Below, piece by piece: positions 5,684 to 9,928 of a stretch of DNA of 9,928 nucleotides. The DNA lies in the NCBI GenBank assembly GCA_903832395.1, contig CAILBF010000080.1, positions 1-9,928 of the forward strand, in the 5' to 3' direction. Each line of letters opens with the position of its first letter. Positions within the stretch are counted from its first letter, which is position 1. Source of the stretch: an uncultured Actinomycetes bacterium (lineage in GTDB: Bacteria > Actinomycetota > Actinomycetes > Nanopelagicales > Nanopelagicaceae). A program made the position numbers and the translations under genes. The notes under the pieces were generated by a model. It was not told the origin of the DNA and ran no database searches. It saw only the letters and a program-made list of their open reading frames with translations.

Positions 5684-5955
5684 TGGAGCTACTACTTACA
5701 TCAACTTTTGCTCGCCAAGTAAAGAAACTCCATAAAAACGAGAAAGACTCTTTAGATAAAGCTCTGCAACAATTGATGAGGAATCCGTTACTCGGTGAAG
5801 CAAAAAAGGCCGATCTTGAAGGAATTTATGTTTTGAAATTCACAGTTAATCGCCAAGAATGGTTAGTCGCCTATCGACTTCTCACTAGGGACTCTTTGAA
5901 ATTACTTTTGCTAGGACCACATGAAAACTTTTACCGAAACCTCAAAAAGAGCTAG
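5683..5955 (+). CDS. RelE/ParE superfamily toxin
   Basis: A 90-residue basic protein of the RelE/ParE fold. It opens with LLLTSTFARQVKKL, has the amphipathic helix KNEKDSLDKALQQLMRNPLLGE (residues 19-40, approximate) and the central ADLEGIYVLKFTVN strand pair. It ends with the LLLLGPHENFYRNLKKS segment typical of the group that finishes in 'HENFYRxLK'. Relatives are ribosome-dependent mRNA endonucleases (RelE) or gyrase inhibitors (ParE); sequence alone does not say which. The conserved C-terminal H-E-N-F-Y block favours the RelE-like side, as inference. The start overlaps the antitoxin stop by one base. The length is normal and the gene appears intact. Toxin-antitoxin pairs are uncommon in streamlined freshwater actinobacteria, so horizontal acquisition is possible, though base composition does not stand out. 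Confidence 0.85.
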   Translation: MELLLTSTFARQVKKLHKNEKDSLDKALQQLMRNPLLGEAKKADLEGIYVLKFTVNRQEWLVAYRLLTRDSLKLLLLGPHENFYRNLKKS

Positions 5956-5994
5956 GGCTTGCACACCTAGTCAGGCATCTGATTTCCTTAATTG

Positions 5995-6020
5995 AGGCGA
6001 TGCTGTAATTGCAGCAGCCT
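5995..6020. terminator. Possible shared hairpin between the toxin and DUF3467 gene ends
   Basis: AGGC (5995-5998) and TGCTG (6001-6005) pair with CAGCA (6012-6016) and GCCT (6017-6020), giving 9 bp with a 2-nt bulge and a 6-nt loop. It sits between two converging genes and touches the DUF3467 stop. No T-tract follows on either strand, so intrinsic termination is uncertain. Confidence 0.3.
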
Positions 6021-6303
6021 ATGCTTCGTTGTTTCGAACTTCAGGTGGCATAGCTTTTTTAGAGTATTCGGCCCAATTAGTCTCAAGTGCCTCGATTAAT
6101 TGAAGAACGAAGAGTGGCGAAATATTTACACGCGATACGACAACACCGTTTGCGCCCTCTGGAGTGAAATCCAGTCTTGCAAAGTCGATGGTAAATTCAT
6201 AATCGCTGTGTTTAATCGCTGCAAAATTCGCCCATACTCCCCCAACATCTTTTAGATCCAGGTGAAGATTGAGTCCGTTTATCTGTCCATCTTGATTTTC
6301 CAT
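6019..6303 (-). CDS. DUF3467 family protein
   Basis: A 94-residue protein recognisable as DUF3467 by the order of features: VWANFAAIKHSDYEFTIDFARL at about residues 23-44 ('YANFVxIxHTxYEFxLDF' in relatives), VVVSRVNISPLFVLQLIEAL at about 54-73 ('xRVxMSPxHAKxLLxAL'), and an NWAEYSK tail near 76-82. The family is small, cytoplasmic and of unknown function; it resembles a compact beta-sheet plus one helix. I chose the ATG at 6301-6303 because TAATAT (6311-6316 on the minus strand) lies 7 nt before it, fitting leaderless transcription, and no Shine-Dalgarno is visible. A GTG two codons upstream (6307-6309) would be only 1 nt from that -10 box, so it is unlikely. It is monocistronic, downstream of and co-directional with doxX-azoR but with its own promoter. 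Confidence 0.8.
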   Translation of the reverse strand: MENQDGQINGLNLHLDLKDVGGVWANFAAIKHSDYEFTIDFARLDFTPEGANGVVVSRVNISPLFVLQLIEALETNWAEYSKKAMPPEVRNNEA

Positions 6304-6310
6304 GCTCACA

Positions 6311-6316
6311 ATATTA
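6311..6316 (-). promoter_or_regulatory. -10 box TAATAT of a leaderless promoter for the DUF3467 gene
   Basis: TAATAT lies 7 nt before the ATG at 6303 and only 1 nt before the alternative GTG, so it selects the ATG. No clear -35 is present. Confidence 0.45.
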
Positions 6317-6354
6317 GGCCATAAAAGCTAAATATCTTCAGTGAACAGTGTGGC

Positions 6355-6705
6355 TTAAAGAAAAGCCGTAGACAAAGCTATTAAGCCAACGATAAGCGGT
6401 GGGAAAAGTGGCTCTTTGCGGCGCCGATGGGTGTTGGCTGCCCCAGCCATGAGAATAAACAAACCAACTGCTGCAAACTTAGCTAAGTTTTCAGCAATTG
6501 AAAATACATGTGGCAGAATCAAGCCAGCGGCTCCGAGTACTTCGGCAAGGCCAATCAATTTTACTTGCGGTGTTGAGAAATCAGCAGACCACGCTGAATT
6601 CTTATTTGCCAACAATTTACTTCTACTTGATGTGATTTTCATTATTCCTGATCCAAGAAAAGCTAACGAAACAATCCCAGCGACAATCCAGTAAGCAGTA
6701 CTCAT
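6355..6705 (-). CDS. DoxX-like family membrane protein
   Basis: A 116-residue four-helix inner-membrane protein, with hydrophobic segments at about 4-22, 47-66, 73-92 and 99-115. The DoxX-like pattern is clear: FLGSGIMKITSS at 16-27, GLAEVLGAAGLILP at 52-65 with a conserved acidic residue (E55) inside the membrane, and a GAANTHRRRKEP loop at 88-99. DoxX-type proteins often accompany quinone or thiol stress enzymes; the actual activity is not established. The ATG has a Shine-Dalgarno GGGAG (6712-6716) 6 nt upstream. It starts 24 nt after the azoreductase stop on the same strand, with no terminator between, so the two are very probably one operon under the divergent MarR regulator. MhqP of the B. 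subtilis MhqR regulon is also DoxX-like, supporting a quinone-defence reading. Confidence 0.85.
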   Translation of the reverse strand: MSTAYWIVAGIVSLAFLGSGIMKITSSRSKLLANKNSAWSADFSTPQVKLIGLAEVLGAAGLILPHVFSIAENLAKFAAVGLFILMAGAANTHRRRKEPLFPPLIVGLIALSTAFL

Positions 6706-6729
6706 TTTAAGCTCCCATTTCCATTGAAG

Positions 6730-7356
6730 TTAAGCAACACGTAATTTGGTCTTTTCCTGTGCTTGCGCAAATGAAGCAAGCTTCTTTTCAACTAGGTCTT
6801 CCATTCCTGGAACCATTCCGACGTAGTTGAGCTCGGCAAGAATTACTTCGACATCTTTAGAACCTAACTGTGTAAATACTTTTGTGAGGTAGCCACTTAA
6901 GAAATCCCAACCCTCTTTTGGAGTTCCTGGGGCATATGAGCCACCTTGGGACGCCAAAACCGTGACCTTCGCCGAAATGGAATCGTTCGGATTTCCGCCG
7001 CCGAGCTTTCCTGGAAAGACCAGTTGATCGATGTAAGCCTTAAGAACTGACGGAACGCTCCAATTCCACATGGGCGTTGAAACGAGGATCTCGCTGGCAC
7101 CTTTGAACTCGTTGATGAGCTCCATGCGATCCTTTAATTTTGCGGCCATCGATGGCGTGTGAGTATCGGCTGGACTCCATGAAGCACCGAGGGTCTCCCC
7201 ATCTAAGTGCGCAACTGGATTGCTGATTAAATCGCGTTCGACGATTTTTACGCCAGGGTTATTGGTTGAGAATTTGGCTAGAAATTCATTGGCCAATGAG
7301 CGCGAAACTGAGCGCTCTCCCTGTGGGCTGGCCGAGATATAGAGCAGGTAAGACAT
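6730..7356 (-). CDS. azoR: FMN-dependent NADH azoreductase / quinone reductase
   Basis: A 208-residue flavodoxin-like enzyme of the AzoR family, which uses NADH to reduce quinones by two electrons and also azo dyes. Motifs: YISASPQGERSVSRSLANEF at residues 6-25 (FMN phosphate loop), STPMWNWSVPSVLKAYIDQL at 93-112 (the 'PMYNFSIPSxLKxWID' flavin-contact block), and LASQGGSY at 134-141 (the 'SxGGxY' isoalloxazine contact). Length is normal. A longer frame reaches 7383, but the ATG at 7354-7356 is the real start: AAGGAG (7362-7367, minus strand) lies 5 nt upstream, the protein then begins MSYLLYISAS as in the family, and the longer version would translate through an operator. It is first in an operon with doxX and divergent from marR. 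Repression by that MarR and induction by electrophiles are inferred. Confidence 0.9.
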   Translation of the reverse strand: MSYLLYISASPQGERSVSRSLANEFLAKFSTNNPGVKIVERDLISNPVAHLDGETLGASWSPADTHTPSMAAKLKDRMELINEFKGASEILVSTPMWNWSVPSVLKAYIDQLVFPGKLGGGNPNDSISAKVTVLASQGGSYAPGTPKEGWDFLSGYLTKVFTQLGSKDVEVILAELNYVGMVPGMEDLVEKKLASFAQAQEKTKLRVA

Positions 7357-7370
7357 GAAGACTCCTTTTG

Positions 7371-7415
7371 GTTGACGTTTCAACTATCTAACCACTACTT
7401 GGTTGATACGTCAAC
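7371..7415. promoter_or_regulatory. Two MarR-type palindromic operators between azoR and marR
   Basis: GTTGA-CGTT-TCAAC (7371-7384) and GTTGA-TACG-TCAAC (7402-7415) are near-identical palindromes with centres 31 bp apart, about three helical turns, so both would face the same side of the DNA. The second covers the azoR -35 and lies between the marR -35 and -10. The first lies around the predicted azoR transcription start. Binding of the MarR product here would repress both directions. Confidence 0.75.
7386..7414 (-). promoter_or_regulatory. azoR-doxX promoter
   Basis: On the minus strand, TTGACG (7409-7414), 17 nt, and TTAGAT (7386-7391). Transcription would start near 7379, leaving a leader of about 23 nt that contains the AAGGAG ribosome site. 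The -35 is inside one operator. Confidence 0.6.
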
Positions 7416-7427
7416 TTTTGCTATTAT
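7399..7427 (+). promoter_or_regulatory. marR leaderless promoter
   Basis: TTGGTT (7399-7404), 17 nt, and TATTAT (7422-7427), then six bases to the ATG at 7434, so the message should begin at the start codon. An operator fills the spacer, so the gene is probably autoregulated. Confidence 0.6.
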
Positions 7428-7433
7428 GGGCTC

Positions 7434-7931
7434 ATGGAAACCTACGGGATGACTCTTCAGCAGTTGCGAGCTTGGCGTGCCTTTCATAAATTGAGAGGCC
7501 AGTTGCTTCCTCATCTTTCTAAAAAAATTCATAAGAACACGGGGTTAACTCCTTCCGAGTTCTTCCTTCTGATCACCTTGATTGACTCACCGACGGCCTC
7601 GCTGCACTCATCTGAAATTGCCGAAAAACTCGATTGGGAGAAAAGCCGGGTCTCACATCAAATAAGTCGAATGGAGGAACGGGGGCTTTTAACGCGAAGC
7701 GTTTGCGAAAGCGATGCTCGGAGCTGCCTCGTTGAAGTTTCAGCATCTGGACGTAAATACCTCAAGAAGGCACTGCCTAATCACTTCCTAGATGTTAAAC
7801 ACTGCTTTGCAGATCTTCTCACTCCAGCGCAAATGGATACTTTAATCGACATCAGCAAAATTGTGACGGCGCACTTGCATGACGAGCATGGCGTAGGCAT
7901 CAGTCAAGATGCACGATCGCTAAAAGCTTAA
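7434..7931 (+). CDS. MarR family transcriptional regulator, likely repressor of azoR-doxX and itself
   Basis: A 165-residue winged-helix regulator. TPSEFFLLITLIDS at residues 39-52 starts the DNA-binding domain. LHSSEIAEKLDWEKSRVSHQ at 57-76 holds the helix-turn-helix, with the recognition helix at about 69-81. RMEERGLLTR at 79-88 leads into the wing, with the family's D-x-R at D94-R96 and LVEVSASG at 99-106. The N- and C-terminal helices (8-35, 118-150) form the dimer interface. It is divergent from azoR and two palindromic GTTGA-N4-TCAAC sites lie between them, so it most likely represses both. The wing carries two cysteines, C91 and C98, with C124 beyond it; these are candidate redox or electrophile sensors. 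It is leaderless, with TATTAT 6 nt before the ATG. Functional analogy to MhqR is inference from context. Confidence 0.9.
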   Translation: METYGMTLQQLRAWRAFHKLRGQLLPHLSKKIHKNTGLTPSEFFLLITLIDSPTASLHSSEIAEKLDWEKSRVSHQISRMEERGLLTRSVCESDARSCLVEVSASGRKYLKKALPNHFLDVKHCFADLLTPAQMDTLIDISKIVTAHLHDEHGVGISQDARSLKA

Positions 7932-7980
7932 CCTCGGTCAAACTACTGCAGAAAGATCCTTACATAAGTTGGCTAAATAT

Positions 7981-8250
7981 TTAGGGTCTTTTTTCTAACA
8001 ACTCGCGAGCAACGATGTAGTCATCTTTTGACATTTCACCTTTAGCCAGGCGCATATCTATTATTTCCAACGCAGATGGGTTGTGGCTTTTTGGTATAGA
8101 TACTTCATTAGTTGCTCGTGATTGGCCAACGAATCTAATAATGAGCCAAGCAAGGGCTACGAAGAATAAAATTCCTAAAAACATCATCACGATCCCATAT
8201 CCAGAATCGTGCATGCGTCCAAACCCATCCGGATTATCTGTCCAATTCAT
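7981..8250 (-). CDS. SHOCT-domain membrane protein
   Basis: An 89-residue protein with one membrane helix (about residues 18-41, rich in Met, Phe, Leu and Ile) after a short polar N-terminus. A basic and polar linker follows, and then a C-terminal SHOCT domain, SALEIIDMRLAKGEMSKDDY at 59-78 followed by IVARELLEK. SHOCT domains are about 30 residues long and are found at protein termini; they are thought to mediate oligomerisation, and no enzyme activity is known. The ATG at 8248-8250 is chosen because GAGGAAG (8257-8263, minus strand) lies 6 nt upstream; extending to a TTG at 8265 would place this ribosome site inside the gene. It converges with marR across 49 nt with no evident terminator. 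Confidence 0.8.
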   Translation of the reverse strand: MNWTDNPDGFGRMHDSGYGIVMMFLGILFFVALAWLIIRFVGQSRATNEVSIPKSHNPSALEIIDMRLAKGEMSKDDYIVARELLEKRP

Positions 8251-8322
8251 TATGAACTTCCTCAATTCTTAACACTAGGCAACCTCTATGGCCGCACAAT
8301 TAAAGTACTCCGGAAGGCTGAG

Positions 8323-8356
8323 TTTGAGTCAGAAATATGCTGAGAGAACACTCAAA
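8323..8356 (-). repeat. 7-bp inverted repeat downstream of the unknown gene
   Basis: TTTGAGT (8323-8329) and ACTCAAA (8350-8356) pair across 20 nt, just after the stop of the gene ending at 8379. A competing GAGAG/CTCTC pair (8342-8346, 8365-8369) overlaps it. No T-tract follows, so any role in ending or stabilising the transcript is uncertain. Confidence 0.25.
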
Positions 8357-8378
8357 GTTTTGCGCTCTCCAATTCTGG

Positions 8379-8774
8379 CTAAGGTCTAACCACCACACGC
8401 ACAATATCTTCGGGCGTCGCCGATTGACCAAGTTCGACATTAACGTTTGTTGGTATGCCATTAATCTGGGCAGCGGCCAGAAATGCGAACTGCGCAGCAA
8501 TATCGGCCATCCAATAAAAGGCGCCCGGACCTGCGCGATCTAAAATCCGTTGAGCTTCGGCAAGGCGGGCATCGGAGAATTTCTCGGCCCCATTTTTCTC
8601 ATCGTTAATGACATCCAACAGCAGACCCTTTATCTCAAGGCCAATGCCAGTTGAGTAGTTGGAGCTGTCAATGAGCTCCTTAAGCTCGGCATCTAGATCC
8701 TTAGGTTTCCTAACCCGTTTCTTGCGGTTGAGGAAAAGGAAGATGACCAAGGTGAAAAAGAATATTTCGAACAT
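8379..8774 (-). CDS. Conserved-looking protein of unknown function, single N-terminal membrane anchor
   Basis: I do not recognise a family. The protein is 131 residues. MFEIFFFTLVIFLFL at 1-15 is a short hydrophobic anchor. RKKRVRKPK at 17-25 is a strong positive patch that should keep the rest in the cytoplasm. Residues 28-82 are charged and probably helical (DLDAELKELI, then DARLAEAQRILDRAG). Next is an alanine- and aromatic-rich stretch, FYWMADIAAQFAFLAAAQING, at about 86-106. The end, TPEDIVRVVVRP, probably forms a strand. The start has TAGTTT (8781-8786) exactly 6 nt before the ATG, the same leaderless pattern as several confirmed genes nearby, and coding is open throughout, so I regard it as real. 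It is divergent from the Cfa gene. Confidence 0.6.
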   Translation of the reverse strand: MFEIFFFTLVIFLFLNRKKRVRKPKDLDAELKELIDSSNYSTGIGLEIKGLLLDVINDEKNGAEKFSDARLAEAQRILDRAGPGAFYWMADIAAQFAFLAAAQINGIPTNVNVELGQSATPEDIVRVVVRP

Positions 8775-8780
8775 GACTTC

Positions 8781-8786
8781 AAACTA
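8781..8786 (-). promoter_or_regulatory. -10 box TAGTTT of a leaderless promoter for the unknown gene
   Basis: TAGTTT is followed by six bases and the ATG (8772-8774), the same geometry as marR, heliorhodopsin and the DUF4236 gene. No good -35 or Shine-Dalgarno is present. Confidence 0.45.
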
Positions 8787-8893
8787 CTCCAGACAACTGA
8801 CATTTCACCAGTGGCCAATATTCGCAATACCCCTTAATAGTGAATGGGGGGCTGGCTCAGTCTACTTTTTTTGGATTTGGTAATTCATAATTT

Positions 8894-8904
8894 GGGGAAC
8901 TCCC
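8894..8904. promoter_or_regulatory. Imperfect palindrome upstream of the Cfa gene
   Basis: GGGGAACTCCC is a near-palindrome centred 22 nt before the Cfa ATG, in the divergent region 8775-8920. It could be an operator, but it is short and stands alone. Confidence 0.2.
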
Positions 8905-8920
8905 ATAAGAGAAATGGTCT

Positions 8921-9928
8921 ATGAATAATAAAGAGTTCTGCCTTTCAATTCTCGAGAAGGCTGGCATACCAATAAACTCCACCGAGCCCTGGAGTATCCA
9001 CGTTCATGATGAGCGACTATGGGACAGGATTGTTTCGCAACATCAACTGGGGCTCGGTGAAGCTTATATAGAGGGCTGGTGGGATTGCGCCAACATCGAT
9101 CAGATGCTTACGCGACTTTTGACTATCGATGCCACTGAACTATTGCGGCCATCAGCCTCGGTTGTATTGCATCACGCCCGGTCAAGAGTGCTCAATCACC
9201 AAACAAAAGCCAAGGCCGCTAAGAATGCCAAACACCATTACAACCGAGGCAACGAACTCTATCTGCGCATGCTTGATCCGGAGATGGCATATAGCTGCGG
9301 ATATTGGAAAGATGCTTCGAATTTAAATCAGGCCCAGATAAATAAATTTGATCTCATTTGTAGAAAATTAAAGTTAGAACCCGGCATGAGGCTTCTAGAT
9401 ATTGGTAGCGGTTGGGGCGGATTACTTCGTCATGCCGTTAAAAATTATGGAGTGAGTGGAATAGGCATATCCCCCGCCGATGAGCAGATAAGCCTGGCGC
9501 GCGAGTTATCTGCCGGACTAGATATCACTTTTATGCAAAAGGACTATCGAGAGCTTTCAGGGCAGTTCGATCGCGTTGTCTCGGTCGGAATGATGGAACA
9601 TGTTGGACCTAAAAATCTCGGTACTTTTTTTGCAACGTGTTACCAGCTTCTTAAAACCGACGGCATCATGCTTCACCACACAATTTCATCGACGTACTCC
9701 AAAAATTCAACCGATGCATTCTTCGATAAGTACATCTTCCCCGGAGGAGTTCTGCCCTCGGTTGCACAGATTGGTGTCGCTTGTGAGAAGAAGTTTATTA
9801 TCGAAGATTTACATAACTTCGGTTTAGATTACGACAAAACACTTCTGGCTTGGTATGAGAACATCAATATGCGATGGGAGGAAATCCCCCACTACGATTT
9901 GAAGTTTGTGCGCATGTGGAATTACTAC
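8921..9928 (+). CDS. cfa: Cyclopropane-fatty-acyl-phospholipid synthase, C-terminus outside window
   Basis: 336 residues are open to the window end; E. coli Cfa has about 382, so roughly 45 residues are missing only because the window stops. The enzyme uses S-adenosylmethionine to add a methylene bridge to unsaturated acyl chains of membrane phospholipids. The N-terminal lipid-binding domain includes GLGEAYIEGWWDC (44-56) and HHYNRGNELYLRMLD (105-119). The SAM site is LDIGSGWGG (159-167). Residues equivalent to the E. coli bicarbonate site are all present at a constant offset of 13: C126, E226 in MMEHVGP, H253, I255 and Y304. KYIFPGGVLPS (270-280) and WHNF-like LHNFGLDYD (297-305) also match. 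The ATG is the first after an in-frame TAA at 8906-8908; only a weak AAGAGA lies upstream. Cfa typically marks stationary-phase or stress protection of the membrane. Confidence 0.93.
   Translation, partial: MNNKEFCLSILEKAGIPINSTEPWSIHVHDERLWDRIVSQHQLGLGEAYIEGWWDCANIDQMLTRLLTIDATELLRPSASVVLHHARSRVLNHQTKAKAAKNAKHHYNRGNELYLRMLDPEMAYSCGYWKDASNLNQAQINKFDLICRKLKLEPGMRLLDIGSGWGGLLRHAVKNYGVSGIGISPADEQISLARELSAGLDITFMQKDYRELSGQFDRVVSVGMMEHVGPKNLGTFFATCYQLLKTDGIMLHHTISSTYSKNSTDAFFDKYIFPGGVLPSVAQIGVACEKKFIIEDLHNFGLDYDKTLLAWYENINMRWEEIPHYDLKFVRMWNYY

Noticed and set aside
5952..5970. CTAGG/CCTAG hairpin at the end of the toxin gene
   Set aside because: Five base pairs, nine-base loop, no T-tract; likely chance.
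6304..6309. GTG start two codons upstream for the DUF3467 gene
   Set aside because: It lies 1 nt from the -10 box TAATAT, too close for the transcript to include it; the ATG at 6303 is at leaderless distance.
7357..7383. Longer azoR start giving nine extra residues (MKRQPKGVF)
   Set aside because: It would put the ribosome site AAGGAG and an operator arm inside the gene and upstream of the family's normal N-terminus; the ATG at 7356 has ideal spacing.
8251..8265. TTG start extending the SHOCT protein by five residues
   Set aside because: The extension is the Shine-Dalgarno sequence itself for the ATG at 8250.
8865..8871. Run of seven T as a terminator
   Set aside because: No stem precedes it, and it lies in the divergent promoter region of cfa, where no transcript ends.
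9129..9827. Two plus-strand open frames within the cfa region
   Set aside because: They lie within the cfa reading frame region in other frames; cfa motifs run continuously through both.
1..9928. CRISPR array, tRNA, rRNA, insertion sequence, or attachment site
   Set aside because: I looked for spaced direct repeats, cloverleaf-like segments, transposase motifs and terminal inverted repeats, and saw none.

Overview
The window looks like a piece of chromosome from a small-genome, low-to-mid GC freshwater actinobacterium, possibly the acI / Nanopelagicales type. That placement is inference. It rests on a heliorhodopsin gene of the actinobacterial 48C12 type, frequent leaderless starts (a TANNNT -10 box about 6-7 nt before the start codon), very short intergenic gaps and an even base composition. 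No plasmid, phage, IS, CRISPR, tRNA or rRNA signal is visible. The only mobile-type module is one small toxin-antitoxin pair. No gene-free stretch exceeds 300 bases; the longest gaps (151-325, 1058-1232, 8775-8920) hold promoters, a hairpin and one clear terminator.

Layout, left to right. Positions 1-150 (-) hold the start of a DUF4236 gene that runs off the window. An NYN-domain ribonuclease-like gene follows (326-1057 +) and ends at a strong intrinsic terminator. A MalY/PatB-type PLP C-S lyase (1233-2387 -) is divergent from an AiiA-like metallo-beta-lactamase-fold hydrolase (2452-3210 +). The hydrolase converges, with a 4-nt overlap, on a short-chain dehydrogenase (3207-3941 -). The dehydrogenase is divergent from a heliorhodopsin (4078-4842 +), which converges on a VOC/glyoxalase-like gene (4863-5258 -). 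Next come a ParD-like/RelE-like toxin-antitoxin pair (5474-5955 +), a DUF3467 gene (6019-6303 -), and a DoxX-like membrane protein with an FMN azoreductase/quinone reductase (6355-7356 -). These last two form an operon divergent from a MarR regulator (7434-7931 +). After that are a SHOCT-domain membrane protein (7981-8250 -), an unknown membrane-anchored protein (8379-8774 -) and a cyclopropane-fatty-acid synthase cut off by the window end (8921-9928 +).

Two regulatory arrangements stand out. First, the heliorhodopsin and the dehydrogenase share a 136-bp divergent region in which each promoter carries the same 9-mer (TCAGATTCA). The 9-mer ends 25-26 nt upstream of each -10 box, about 42-43 nt upstream of the predicted transcription start, where a class II activator would bind. 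Both promoters have poor -35 boxes. This suggests one unknown activator drives the photoreceptor and the oxidoreductase together. Second, marR and azoR-doxX share an intergenic region with two GTTGA-N4-TCAAC palindromes placed on the promoters. This resembles a quinone/electrophile defence circuit such as MhqR in Bacillus subtilis.

Taken together, the region is rich in redox, stress and envelope functions: dehydrogenase, azoreductase, DoxX, VOC, Cfa and a light sensor. A light/oxidative-stress theme is plausible but not proven by the sequence.
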